Positions 1 through 8,475 are shown, counted from the stretch's first letter. The stretch is 64,000 nucleotides of DNA from Flagellimonas lutaonensis (GCF_000963865.1 NZ_CP011071.1:2592001-2656000), one strand, 5' to 3'. The notes: generated from the sequence alone by a model not told the origin. Made by a program: numbers and translations.

Positions 1-2
1 AA

Positions 3-512
3 AAATGGGAAAACGGTGATTCTCAATACCTTTCGTTCATAAAAGGAACAAGGGGTATTTCGCTTTATTTTCAAAAATTTATTGGAAGTACAGATTTAAC
101 ATCTTCAAGGGAAAACACGAATAACCTGAAGAATGCTATGACAAAATACATGAGCGATGAAGGTTATACAAATGAAGAAAAAAGATTGACGTACCATAAA
201 GTCAATGATTATGCGAGACAAAAATATGATTTGGATGAAGATTTGGAACTCAATGCCCTTGCAGTGTTGATTAACGAAATGAATCCTGAAGGCTTTACAA
301 ATTATATTCAAGAAAATGAAGATTTGGAAGTAAGTGGTAGTTTCAGGGTAACACAGAAAACGCATTTGAAATTTCTAACTTGGCAAACTGTGAAGGAGAA
401 AGGATATTCCTTAGAATTTGATAGAGGATTGATAGGGAATAAAATTCGTAAAAATGGAAGTGATATAGTGATAAAGAATGTTCCGGCAGACGTTCTTAAA
501 GAATTTAACTAA
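3..512 (+). CDS. Nucleoid-associated protein, NdpA/YejK family (5' end missing)
   Basis: The frame is open to the window edge, so only the last 169 residues are present. A 124-codon version starting at the internal ATG 138 would be too short. The visible part reads like the C-terminal half of the 37-kDa nucleoid-associated family (PF04245): a FIKGTRGISLYFQKFIG-like segment at its start, and a C-terminal EFDRGLIG...DIVIKNVP pattern matching the family's 'drsllG...LtIkgiP' ending. Family members bind the nucleoid, but their role is poorly defined. The stop overlaps the next ATG (TAATG), so the two genes are very likely translationally coupled. The DNA is visibly more AT-rich than the genes after 2.5 kb. 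The family call is from remembered motifs, not a search. Confidence 0.72.
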   Translation, partial: KWENGDSQYLSFIKGTRGISLYFQKFIGSTDLTSSRENTNNLKNAMTKYMSDEGYTNEEKRLTYHKVNDYARQKYDLDEDLELNALAVLINEMNPEGFTNYIQENEDLEVSGSFRVTQKTHLKFLTWQTVKEKGYSLEFDRGLIGNKIRKNGSDIVIKNVPADVLKEFN

Positions 513-1711
513 TGAATCTAAAAGATTTTATAGCAATTAGAAAGTCTTTGATTCAAACTACGGTCGAAGAATCTAATATCTCAGGTATTATTGAGAATAT
601 ACAGCCTCATCATACCACAGCCATTGAAAGCCTGGAAGAATGCATACTTGATTTGAAAGACGAAGAAGGAACAGCCCATATAGCTGCTAACGCAAAGGAA
701 TTAGAAGGACAGAACATTTCTATTGAACTCGCTCACGGTGAATTTCCTAATTATTTCGAAACATTCGCTGATCTAATCAACAAGCATCCCTATTCATTCG
801 ACCTATTGGATTATTATGTCCATGAAGGCAACATCAGTCCAGATAGTACGGAGGATGGATTAATGAGTTCTTATAAAAGCACATTGAAGCTTATTGAATT
901 TCTTAAAGACAAATCCGACTACGATAGTAATACTGGCGGGGAGTTAACTCTGTATTTTCACATGATTGGCAAGAGTTTGATTCTGCCCGTAAAATATTCA
1001 ACTGATGACCTAAAAACAACAAAAGTAGATGAAATAGAAGTCTTCGTTTCATCTTTCAGTGACGGTTTACATCAAGATGATAGAAAGAATTTGTTTAAAC
1101 ACGAACTGATTGATTTTTATGCGAAAAAGAATAAAAAATTTGGTTTTCTATTGAAGGATTGGAATGTGCTTAACGAAAACTATCTTCATAGCTTCGACTC
1201 TTATTTAGAAGGCTTTTCGTTCGAAAAAATAAAAACATCATCTTTATCGTACTTCCAAGAAATGTCGGATAAAATACATGAGACAATCAGGAAAGTATCC
1301 AACTATCTATTTGCCATCCCAATAGCATTTTTATTCTTGGTTAGCAGGCTTGATTTTGAAGAGCCATCAGCTACTAAAAATTTTGGATTATTATTTTTAG
1401 GTTATTTGTTTTTCATTTTGATATGGTGGATTTTCTTTAAAAATATCAAAGAGTCCTTAGACGCTGTCAAGAAAGAAATCCTCAGATATGAGGAAAAAAT
1501 TAAAAACGTTCCAGATTTGGAAGAAATCAAGGGAGAACTTGAAAATCTTAGAGATAAGACACTTCAAAACCAGTATAGAAAACTTATCTTATTAAAAGTT
1601 ATTTCTTTAACAATTATCCTAACCCTCACGGTTATAGTCTTAATAGTTCACAAACAGGAAATATTCTTTACTTGGGAATTTATTGCGACAAGATTTAAAA
1701 ATACTTACTAA
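512..1711 (+). CDS. Unrecognised protein with three C-terminal membrane segments
   Basis: This 399-residue protein is not recognised. Residues 1-260 look soluble and acidic, with no motif I can name. Hydrophobic segments lie at about 264-279, 291-309 and 358-379. A charged, heptad-like stretch at about 312-356 between the second and third segments may form a coiled coil. The ATG overlaps the stop of the NdpA-like gene, so the pair forms one unit. The soluble N-terminus plus membrane C-terminus resembles, in architecture only, effectors of some two-gene phage-defence systems. That is inference. The gene is AT-rich and ends 135 bp before the 3' end of a tRNA gene, as expected at the edge of an integrated island. 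Confidence 0.65.
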   Translation: MNLKDFIAIRKSLIQTTVEESNISGIIENIQPHHTTAIESLEECILDLKDEEGTAHIAANAKELEGQNISIELAHGEFPNYFETFADLINKHPYSFDLLDYYVHEGNISPDSTEDGLMSSYKSTLKLIEFLKDKSDYDSNTGGELTLYFHMIGKSLILPVKYSTDDLKTTKVDEIEVFVSSFSDGLHQDDRKNLFKHELIDFYAKKNKKFGFLLKDWNVLNENYLHSFDSYLEGFSFEKIKTSSLSYFQEMSDKIHETIRKVSNYLFAIPIAFLFLVSRLDFEEPSATKNFGLLFLGYLFFILIWWIFFKNIKESLDAVKKEILRYEEKIKNVPDLEEIKGELENLRDKTLQNQYRKLILLKVISLTIILTLTVIVLIVHKQEIFFTWEFIATRFKNTY

Positions 1712-1778
1712 ATTACTTCAAGAACAGAAGCAAATTCATCCCAAATTGAAACATAAGAAACCATTTAACACCATATTT

Positions 1779-1800
1779 TGAGTGCAAATTGAGTGCAAAT
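1779..1800. repeat. Two perfect tandem copies of an 11-bp repeat
   Basis: TGAGTGCAAAT occurs twice head to tail between the AT-rich gene pair and the tRNA-Arg terminator. Its position, just outside the 3' end of a tRNA gene, fits an integrase arm-binding or attachment-site remnant. No integrase and no second copy elsewhere in the window was noticed. Confidence 0.6.
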
Positions 1801-1804
1801 AAAA

Positions 1805-1836
1805 AAGACTTCAAAGAAATTAATCTTTAAAGTCTT
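1805..1836 (-). terminator. Intrinsic terminator of the tRNA-Arg transcript
   Basis: AAGACTT and AAGTCTT form the outer arms and AAAGA/TCTTT the inner arms around an AATTAA loop. On the minus strand the hairpin is followed by a run of T (TCTTTTTTATTT), giving a standard Rho-independent terminator 10 nt past the tRNA 3' end. Confidence 0.75.
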
Positions 1837-1846
1837 GATATTCAAG

Positions 1847-1920
1847 TGATCGCGGAAGGATTCGAACCTTCGACCGTCTGCTTAGAAGGCAGATGCTCTA
1901 TCCAGCTGAGCTACGCGACC
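1847..1920 (-). tRNA. tRNA-Arg (anticodon TCT)
   Basis: The reverse complement folds as a cloverleaf. The acceptor GGTCGCG pairs with CGCGATC (one G-T), followed by discriminator A. The D-arm AGCTCAGCTGGATAGAGC, the anticodon loop CTTCTAA with TCT, and the T-arm with GGTTCGAATCC are all present. CCA is not encoded. The 3' end faces the AT-rich gene pair at 1-1711. tRNA 3' ends are common integration sites. Confidence 0.95.
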
Positions 1921-1934
1921 TTTTTTATAAAGTG

Positions 1935-1962
1935 AAAAAACCGAACTTGCGTCCGGTTTTTT
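1935..1962 (-). terminator. Hairpin between tRNA-Pro and tRNA-Arg
   Basis: AAAAAACCG and CGGTTTTTT flank a 10-nt loop. Because A-runs and T-runs flank both sides, it could act in either direction. On the minus strand it would end the tRNA-Pro transcript just before tRNA-Arg, which implies separate transcription of the two tRNAs or partial read-through. Confidence 0.6.
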
Positions 1963-1964
1963 TG

Positions 1965-2039
1965 TCGGGGTGGCAGGATTCGAACCTGCGACCTCCTGCT
2001 CCCAAAGCAGGCGCGATAACCGGGCTACGCTACACCCCG
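1965..2039 (-). tRNA. tRNA-Pro (anticodon TGG)
   Basis: The reverse complement begins CGGGGTGTAGCGTAGCCCGG and has a full cloverleaf. The acceptor CGGGGTG pairs with CACCCCG, followed by discriminator A. The anticodon loop is TTTGGGA in a CCTGC/GCAGG stem, and the T-arm contains GGTTCGAATCC. CCA is not encoded. Confidence 0.95.
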
Positions 2040-2100
2040 AGAACAGCTTTCGCTGTAAATTTCAATTTTCCAAATTCCAAAACCGAAAACAACTTTTTTC

Positions 2101-2160
2101 GGTGGCCCGGTTCCGGGCTGAGCCTGTACCGAGCAAAGTCGAGGTGCTCCACCCCGGACT
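2101..2160. repeat. GC-rich inverted-repeat element between tRNA-Pro and tRNA-Ser
   Basis: A GC-rich patch in an otherwise AT-rich spacer contains GAGCCTGTACCGAGC and a nearby GAGGTGCTC. It resembles the short dispersed intergenic repeats related to 'CTCGACTTCGCTCGG' seen in many Bacteroidota genomes. The reverse complement also has tRNA-like pieces (CGGGGTGGAGCA at one end, CCCGGAACCGGGCCACC at the other). It may therefore be an element inserted in, or derived from, a dead tRNA. I cannot fold it into a functional tRNA. Confidence 0.35.
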
Positions 2161-2251
2161 GAGTACGTGACGTCTACGCCACATCTCAAGACAAAGTGCC
2201 CACTGGTTCGAAGGCCTTCATCATACCCAATCTTTCAATTTTTTTCTTTAG

Positions 2252-2335
2252 CGGAGAGACCGGGACTCGAACCCGGGCAGCACTTACGCGCTGACAGATT
2301 AGCAATCTGCTCCGTTACCACTCCGGCACCTCTCC
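2252..2335 (-). tRNA. tRNA-Ser (anticodon GCT)
   Basis: The reverse complement begins GGAGAGGTGCCGGAGTGGT and has the long variable arm of class II tRNAs. The anticodon loop TTGCTAA gives GCT. The acceptor stem closes with one G-T pair, the discriminator is G, and the T-arm contains GGTTCGAGTCC. CCA is not encoded. Confidence 0.95.
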
Positions 2336-2477
2336 CAATCCTCATCTTTTCACGCACCTAAATGAAGTGCGAACTGAACTGCCAAATACACATCGTATAT
2401 TTAGCGGGTGCAAAAATACCTTTTCAACCTATAGAACGCAACTATTTTTTTAATTATTTGGATGACCTTAGAATCAA

Positions 2478-2505
2478 AACCCCGCCAAAAGACTTTGACG
2501 GGGTT
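2478..2505 (-). terminator. Probable terminator downstream of the MG2/TonB-plug gene
   Basis: AACCCCG and CGGGGTT form a 7-bp GC-rich stem around a 14-nt loop. On the minus strand the stem is followed by TTTTGATT. It lies about 60 nt past the stop of the gene at 2565-4913 and before tRNA-Ser. The T-run is short, so strength is uncertain. Confidence 0.55.
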
Positions 2506-2564
2506 CGAAAGCATTGCATAGGTTGTACAATACCGCTATGTCATATTATGCTCTGTTACCTTTT

Positions 2565-4913
2565 TTAAGGCAAGAGGGCTTTTTTGGTATAACCCTGCTT
2601 GCCATCTTGTGTTATGGTTTTTAGTTCAACGGCGGCACTTGTATAGCCATCGGGCAATGAAAACTGCACAAGTACCTCACCATTTTCATCGGTTTCCAAT
2701 GAAGGATTCCAATAGAGGGTCTTTGGCAGATCGTTATCCTTTCTTTTTTTGGAGACCGTATCAGAATATTCTGAAAAAGCAATGGATTTATGAAACCCTT
2801 CATAGTTTAAAAGCGCCTCTTTTCGTGCAATGTACTCAGCAGTCTCGGCACCGGTGCGGGTATAGATGAGAATGGCCCCACCTGCAGCGCGAGTTCCATA
2901 GATGGCCGCCTGCGGGCCATACAAAATTTCAATTCTTTCTACATCCAACTGTGGCACCAAGTTCATAATCTCCACCAAATTAGTGGACTGTACCAAGGGT
3001 AGGCCATCCAATACCCAGAGAATTGGGCCTACACCTGACGATCTAGGCAGGCTTAGCCGTGGATTTATGCCGCCAAGCCCCACCACTTGAATTCCTGGAA
3101 CACCCAAGAATAGTTCAGGTATGGTTTTCGGCCGCTTCGGGTCTTGGTGAACAACATGTCTTGGCTCTATATTGTACATCGATGGGCTTGTCTTTCGCAA
3201 CTCTTTTTTCGCCACTAAGGTTACTTCGTCCAAGGCAATTATTTTATCTTCCCCAGTATCCGATTTAAAGGACACGGCTGTTTTTTTAGGGATAAATTGT
3301 CTAGACTTCGATTTTTTCAGACTGGCCTGTTGTTCAATAGTTGAAGTCACCATAGGAGGAACTTCATATTCATACGGTATCACCTTTACAAGTTTGGTCT
3401 TGGTGTCTTCTCCCTTGGTTCTGAACACCATATTGGCCTCGCCATCGAGTTGTAGTCCCGCTAGATTGAAAAGGCCCTCAGAGTTGGTTGTAACTTCTTT
3501 CGCGAGCACCTCTTTTTCCGTAGAAATCAATATTTGAATTTTAGTGTTGGGCAACAACGAATTGTTCAAGTCATATGCTTGGCCATAAAACTCCAAGCCG
3601 TTTTGAAAGGTATACCGAATCTCATCGGGTAACTCTTTTTTGCCCGCATGCAACGGCACTTCAGAAAACTGACCGGCCAAGACCATCAAATCGTTGATGA
3701 AACGTTGGTTTCTAATGTTGGAGTCAAAAATTTTTAAGTCGTCCATCTCGCCGTTAGGGGCTGCCTTTAAGCTCAGCGAAAGTTCCGTTTTGACTGGGTT
3801 GCCCTTGTTGTCGGTCACCTTTATCTTTAGTCCCTTTTCAGTGGTGGCACCTTCGACGGGCTCCACTTTGATTTGGAGCTCGTTTCGCTCTATGTACAGA
3901 GGTCTCTCGGCCCATACTTGATCGAAAGAATCAACTAAGGTAAGGTGCAAGAGCCCACTGGGGGTATCTTCTTTTGGAATATCTACCTCAGCCACACCTT
4001 TTTCGTCAAAATCTATCTTTTTTGTGAAGTAGGTCACTCCCCTTGATTGACCTTTAAGATACAGGTCTTCATTTAACAATTCTTTGGAAACCTCGATTCT
4101 GGTCTGGGCATATTCTTCGTTAAGGTTGTTGACCTGTATCGAACAGCCAATATCTTCAACCGTCGGTAGGGGAAGTTTGCTTCCATCAAAAAATCTCAAA
4201 AAATAACGCTTGCCCTGTCGGGGGACGAAAATTGAGGAGCCAATGCCTATGCCATAATCTTTGACCGATGAAACCACGTTGCCCTGCTCATCGATTATTT
4301 GCCCGTTAACCGGGGTGTTGTTCCCAGATGCCATGGCCAATCGATTGGTAAGGCCTGCAACGAGTTGGCCGCCCTCAGGAAAGAAATTGACTCTTTTCGA
4401 AGCATTATCAAAGGTTTCGGTTTTTTCAATTTCTCCAATCCTGATTTTTTTTGTGGTGAAGTGTTCGGGGCCGTAATTAAGCATCCAACGGGTATAGGCC
4501 CTGAAATAATAGTCACCCGGCTTGACCTTTTTTGGAATTTCAAATGAACCTTCACTGGTTCCATCATCGATTTTGTGGTACTGGCTTCTGACCAAATTTC
4601 CCTCGGCATCGAGCAACTCTACCTTTAGCACGTTATTGGGGCTTACCCTTACTTGTTGCGGCCCTGTTAGAATGTAGGCCTTGAAGAAAAGATGGTCTTT
4701 TGGTTGGGCAATTGTCTTGTCGGTATGGAGTACCACCTGCTCTTGCCACATCAACAATGAGTCCAGCGCATTTTGTTGTAGGTCAAAGGCCAACTTGTGG
4801 TTTGGCACGAGGTTTTGTTCAGCGAATGCCGGCCCAGAATTTTGGGCGTACAAAAGTCCATTGAACAAAAAGATAAGGAGAAAGATAGGAGTGTAAAGGT
4901 GTACTTTTTTCAT
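2565..4913 (-). CDS. Secreted MG2 / TonB-plug domain protein without a barrel
   Basis: 782 residues with an N-terminal signal peptide (MKKVHLYTPIFLLIFLFNG..YAQ). Residues about 55-145 resemble a macroglobulin MG2 domain (HTDKTIAQPKDHLFFKAYI). A carboxypeptidase-like or Ig-like region lies in the middle. A TonB-receptor plug-like domain sits at about 600-690 (PELFLGVPGIQV, WVLDGLPL, ERIEILYGPQAAIYGTRAAG). About 90 residues follow, ending in a second macroglobulin-like strand region (YWNPSLETDENGEVLVQFSLPDG). There is no room for a 22-strand barrel, so this cannot be a normal TonB-dependent transporter. Similar proteins recur in Bacteroidota, usually annotated only by the plug domain. Location is probably periplasm or outer membrane; the partner is unknown. 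Confidence 0.75.
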   Translation of the reverse strand: MKKVHLYTPIFLLIFLFNGLLYAQNSGPAFAEQNLVPNHKLAFDLQQNALDSLLMWQEQVVLHTDKTIAQPKDHLFFKAYILTGPQQVRVSPNNVLKVELLDAEGNLVRSQYHKIDDGTSEGSFEIPKKVKPGDYYFRAYTRWMLNYGPEHFTTKKIRIGEIEKTETFDNASKRVNFFPEGGQLVAGLTNRLAMASGNNTPVNGQIIDEQGNVVSSVKDYGIGIGSSIFVPRQGKRYFLRFFDGSKLPLPTVEDIGCSIQVNNLNEEYAQTRIEVSKELLNEDLYLKGQSRGVTYFTKKIDFDEKGVAEVDIPKEDTPSGLLHLTLVDSFDQVWAERPLYIERNELQIKVEPVEGATTEKGLKIKVTDNKGNPVKTELSLSLKAAPNGEMDDLKIFDSNIRNQRFINDLMVLAGQFSEVPLHAGKKELPDEIRYTFQNGLEFYGQAYDLNNSLLPNTKIQILISTEKEVLAKEVTTNSEGLFNLAGLQLDGEANMVFRTKGEDTKTKLVKVIPYEYEVPPMVTSTIEQQASLKKSKSRQFIPKKTAVSFKSDTGEDKIIALDEVTLVAKKELRKTSPSMYNIEPRHVVHQDPKRPKTIPELFLGVPGIQVVGLGGINPRLSLPRSSGVGPILWVLDGLPLVQSTNLVEIMNLVPQLDVERIEILYGPQAAIYGTRAAGGAILIYTRTGAETAEYIARKEALLNYEGFHKSIAFSEYSDTVSKKRKDNDLPKTLYWNPSLETDENGEVLVQFSLPDGYTSAAVELKTITQDGKQGYTKKALLP

Positions 4914-5042
4914 AGTGTAGTTGTTTTAAGAACCAATATTTGTCGGTTGTGTCGACAATTTAATGGGCTAACAAATAGGCCGTTACCATTTTTATGGGGC
5001 ACAAAAACTATACCATTTATTGTATGTGTACATACCCAGAAA

Positions 5043-7103
5043 CTATTCTGGATACTCTACCCTCAAGTGATAAATGTTGGTCAGTTTTTTCTTGAGCACC
5101 TTTTTGACCGCTTCAATTTCTTGAAAGGTGATATTGGCATTTAAAAACTGGTTGGCATCTATTTGACCCTGCACAATTTTTTCGACAAAATCATCAATGA
5201 TGGGGTAGGTGGGAGACTTCAAACTCTTAGAGGCAGCCTCAACAGAATCGGCCATCATCAATATGGCGGTCTCTTTTGAAAAGGGTATCGGCCCAGGGTA
5301 CCGAAAGTCTGACAGCTCTACATCTTCGTCGATATCTAGCTGCTTTTTGTAAAAATAGTAGACCAGGGTAGTACCATGGTGTGTTCTGATAAAGTCTATC
5401 ACCCTGTCGGGTATTTTATACTTTCTTGCCATTTCGATGCCTTCGATAACATGGTCGATAATGATTTTCGCACTTTCTTTCGGAGGAAGGTCATCGTGCG
5501 GATTTACATTGGTGGTCTGGTTTTCGGTAAAATAAGTGGGCCGGTTCATCTTGCCGATATCATGATAAAGGGCGCCCACTCTTACCAACATTGCGTTGGC
5601 CCCGATCTCATTTGCGGCAGCCTCTGATAGGTTGGCTACCTGTAAGGAATGATGAAACGTGCCCGGCGCCTTGTTGGCCAACTCTTTCAGCAACTTTGAA
5701 TTGGTATCTGAAAGTTCGAGCAACGACACATCTGATACCAGGCCGAACAGTTTTTCATAAAGATAGATGAGCGGCATGGCAAAAAGGGTTATCATGCCGT
5801 TCAATAAAAAAATACCGAAAGTGCCCCATTCAATACCCAGCATATTGCCTTCATGGATTACGTGAAAAGCAAAATACCCGATAATATATATCAGCGTAAT
5901 CTGGCCAACAGAAATAAAGAGGTTGGCCCGCTTATACAGCTCAGAGACCGTTAAAATGGTGACAATGCCCGCTATGATCTGTAAAAAGATGTACTCGAAA
6001 CTATTGGGCACCACAAAACCCAAGATCAAAATCGTCAAAACATGGACGAACAGACCCAGCCGTGCGTCAAAAAAGTTTTTTAAAATAAGTGGAAGGATGC
6101 ACAAGGGCACCACATATACATAGGTTTCATCTGTCTTTACCACCAAGGTGGTGCTGAACACCATTAAGATAACGTTGAAAAAAATAAAGGTGACCTTTTT
6201 GTTATTGGCATAAATTTCGGCCCGGTATTTTTTTAGGAACAAGAACAACATCATCAGTACCAAGGCAACCAATACGGCATAGCCAAGTATGATGTAATAG
6301 TAGTTGTCGCCTTTCCATAGTTCCGATTCAAATTCCTCTTTCAACGAGTTGAGCATTTTAAGGTTATCGGCTTCTACCACCTCGCCCTTGGCAATGATCA
6401 ACGTGCCTTTGGATACGTGCCCCCTTGTCAATGAAATTTGGGAAAGCTCTTCATCCAAGGCTTTTTGGGTAAGTTCTTGGTCAAGATACGCATTGGGCCT
6501 TAACACATCGGCAAGCGTTTGGTACAATACGGCCGATGCGCCCCCCAAATTCAACTGGTCCAACTCCGTTTTGATAAACGCCTTCGCCCTTTCCAAATCT
6601 TGAACAAATGGCTTGCCAAGTGTCTTGGCCTCATTTGCTTTGATCAAGGTAATATTGCCGGCATTGGGTATTTCAGAAAAAACGCCATTTTCATACACTT
6701 TTTCGAGTAGACCGGTACCAATGCCCAAAAATCTATTGTACTGATTGCGGGTTAGGGTGCCTTGGTTGAGTCCTCCCCGTAAATTGGTTTCAAAAGTTGA
6801 CCTGACCTCTTTGAAAATTGCCTCATCGTACGTGTAGTAAACAACACGATTGTCACGAATGTTCTGCTGTTCTTCGGCTATTTCTTCTTCGGTTTTTTTG
6901 ACCGTAAAGTCAATAGGGGCGTACAGGGTTTCATATTGCCAAGGTTTTCCTTTTTGAAACTCATATTTGAACTTTCCTTCTCTCGGAAAAAAGAAGACGA
7001 TCAATCCCGCCGAGATGACATAGAGAAAGTACTTGTAAATCACCGATTGATTTTTATAGAAGCCATCTAAAGTCTTTCCCATTTGTGCTGAGGTCTTTCC
7101 CAA
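5043..7103 (-). CDS. pgpH: 7TM-HD family cyclic-di-AMP phosphodiesterase (PgpH-like)
   Basis: 686 residues. One N-terminal membrane segment (about 24-42) is followed by a large extracytoplasmic 7TMR-HDED-type domain to about 265. A seven-helix membrane block (about 270-455) and a cytoplasmic HD domain (about 480-680) complete it. HD residues are clear: HSLQVANLSEAA, ALYHDIGKMNRP, and a distal IRTHHGT. PgpH enzymes hydrolyse cyclic di-AMP to pApA; assigning that activity here follows from family membership. The start gives the charged N-terminus expected before the first helix. It is divergent from the thiolase gene, and the 129-bp gap to the MG2/plug gene suggests independent transcription of that gene. 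Confidence 0.9.
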   Translation of the reverse strand: MGKTSAQMGKTLDGFYKNQSVIYKYFLYVISAGLIVFFFPREGKFKYEFQKGKPWQYETLYAPIDFTVKKTEEEIAEEQQNIRDNRVVYYTYDEAIFKEVRSTFETNLRGGLNQGTLTRNQYNRFLGIGTGLLEKVYENGVFSEIPNAGNITLIKANEAKTLGKPFVQDLERAKAFIKTELDQLNLGGASAVLYQTLADVLRPNAYLDQELTQKALDEELSQISLTRGHVSKGTLIIAKGEVVEADNLKMLNSLKEEFESELWKGDNYYYIILGYAVLVALVLMMLFLFLKKYRAEIYANNKKVTFIFFNVILMVFSTTLVVKTDETYVYVVPLCILPLILKNFFDARLGLFVHVLTILILGFVVPNSFEYIFLQIIAGIVTILTVSELYKRANLFISVGQITLIYIIGYFAFHVIHEGNMLGIEWGTFGIFLLNGMITLFAMPLIYLYEKLFGLVSDVSLLELSDTNSKLLKELANKAPGTFHHSLQVANLSEAAANEIGANAMLVRVGALYHDIGKMNRPTYFTENQTTNVNPHDDLPPKESAKIIIDHVIEGIEMARKYKIPDRVIDFIRTHHGTTLVYYFYKKQLDIDEDVELSDFRYPGPIPFSKETAILMMADSVEAASKSLKSPTYPIIDDFVEKIVQGQIDANQFLNANITFQEIEAVKKVLKKKLTNIYHLRVEYPE

Positions 7104-7147
7104 AAATAGAAAAATATAAGTTACCCTTTCACTCTGGGAGCTAACCG

Positions 7148-7176
7148 TTGCACCGACTTTAATTTTTGTATTTTCG
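7148..7176 (+). promoter_or_regulatory. Candidate Bacteroidota-type promoter of the thiolase gene
   Basis: TTG (7148-7150), an 18-nt spacer, then TATTTTCG (7169-7176), one mismatch from the TAnnTTTG -7 box. It lies in the 176-bp divergent region about 100 nt upstream of the chosen thiolase start. Confidence 0.4.
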
Positions 7177-7279
7177 CACTAGTAAAAAAAAGAGGATCAT
7201 CGGATAAACCACAGCAATTTTGATTGTCAATCGGAATGTTGGTGGGCAACCGTTTCCGACCCTAAAAAAATATCTACAA

Positions 7280-8461
7280 ATGAAAGAAGTGGTAATCGTT
7301 TCCGCGGCCCGTACACCAATAGGGAGCTTTATGGGCGCGCTTTCGACTATTCCTGCACCCAAGCTAGGTGCCATAGCCATCAAAGGGGCACTTGAAAAGG
7401 CAGGTGTAAAACCAGAAATGGTAGAGGAGGTGCTTATGGGCAATGTGGTTCAGGCCGGTACCGGTCAGGCCCCTGCAAGACAGGCGGCCATATACGCGGG
7501 TATTCCTGATAAGGTGCCCTGTACAACGGTAAACAAGGTGTGTGCCTCTGGTATGAAGACGGTCATGCAGGCGGCCCAGTCCATCGCATTGGGCGATACC
7601 GAAATTGTTGTTGCGGGCGGTATGGAAAGTATGAGCCTTATACCTCACTATGTACATATGCGCAATGGCCAAAAGTTTGGCCCGGCCACTTTGGTCGATG
7701 GTATGCAGCGAGATGGCCTTGTGGATGTGTACGATCAAAATGCCATGGGTGTCTGTGCCGATGCCTGTGCGGTAGAGCACAATTTTTCTAGGGAAGACCA
7801 AGACGCTTTTGCCATTCAGTCGTATAAAAGGTCTGCCAAAGCATGGAAAGAAGGAAAGTTTGCCAATGAGGTGGTGCCCGTTGAGGTGCCGCAGCGAAGG
7901 GGTGAACCACTTGTTGTTTCAGAAGATGAAGAGTACAAGAACGTAAGGATGGAAAAGATTCCGGCCCTTCGACCTGCGTTTACAAAAGACGGCACGGTTA
8001 CGGCAGCAAATGCCTCCACCATTAATGATGGTGCTGCGGCCATGGTTTTGATGAGTGCGGAAAAAGCAGCCGAACTATCGCTTAGGCCCATGGCCAAGAT
8101 CGTTAGCTATGCCGATGCCGCAAAAGAACCAAAATGGTTTACCACGGCACCTGCCAAGGCCTTGCCAAAAGCATTGGCGAAAGCTGGACTCGAGATTGGC
8201 GATATCGATTATTTTGAGTTTAATGAGGCCTTTGCCGTAGTAGGATTGGCAAACATGAAGCTATTGGGGCTGACAGATGAAAATGTCAACGTCAATGGCG
8301 GGGCTGTTTCCCTGGGCCATCCACTGGGGTGCTCAGGTGCCCGTATTTTGGTGACCCTGCTGAACGTACTGGAACAGAACAATGCCAAATTGGGGGCCGC
8401 GGCCATTTGCAACGGTGGTGGTGGCGCTTCTGCACTGATTGTTGAACGCTATCAGCAATAG
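7280..8461 (+). CDS. Acetyl-CoA C-acetyltransferase (thiolase)
   Basis: 393 residues from ATG 7280. An in-frame ATC/ATT-rich extension to 7220 adds 20 residues with no family counterpart, so the internal start before KEVVIVSAARTPIGSF is preferred. Thiolases condense two acetyl-CoA or cleave 3-ketoacyl-CoA. The nucleophilic Cys is in NKVCASGMK (about Cys88). The other catalytic signatures NEAFAVV, GGAVSLGHPLGCSGAR and CNGGGGASAL follow in order. Length matches the family. A 14-nt gap leads to the C40-like gene, so the two are probably co-transcribed. Whether it serves beta-oxidation or acetoacetyl-CoA synthesis cannot be told. Confidence 0.93.
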   Translation: MKEVVIVSAARTPIGSFMGALSTIPAPKLGAIAIKGALEKAGVKPEMVEEVLMGNVVQAGTGQAPARQAAIYAGIPDKVPCTTVNKVCASGMKTVMQAAQSIALGDTEIVVAGGMESMSLIPHYVHMRNGQKFGPATLVDGMQRDGLVDVYDQNAMGVCADACAVEHNFSREDQDAFAIQSYKRSAKAWKEGKFANEVVPVEVPQRRGEPLVVSEDEEYKNVRMEKIPALRPAFTKDGTVTAANASTINDGAAAMVLMSAEKAAELSLRPMAKIVSYADAAKEPKWFTTAPAKALPKALAKAGLEIGDIDYFEFNEAFAVVGLANMKLLGLTDENVNVNGGAVSLGHPLGCSGARILVTLLNVLEQNNAKLGAAAICNGGGGASALIVERYQQ

Positions 8462-8475
8462 TAGCGGCATAGCTT

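Noticed and set aside
1893-2361. Open frames giving peptides such as MAGFEPATS and RPGLEPG over the tRNA genes
   Set aside because: These are well-known spurious translations of antisense tRNA-Pro and tRNA-Ser sequence; the RNA genes explain the DNA.
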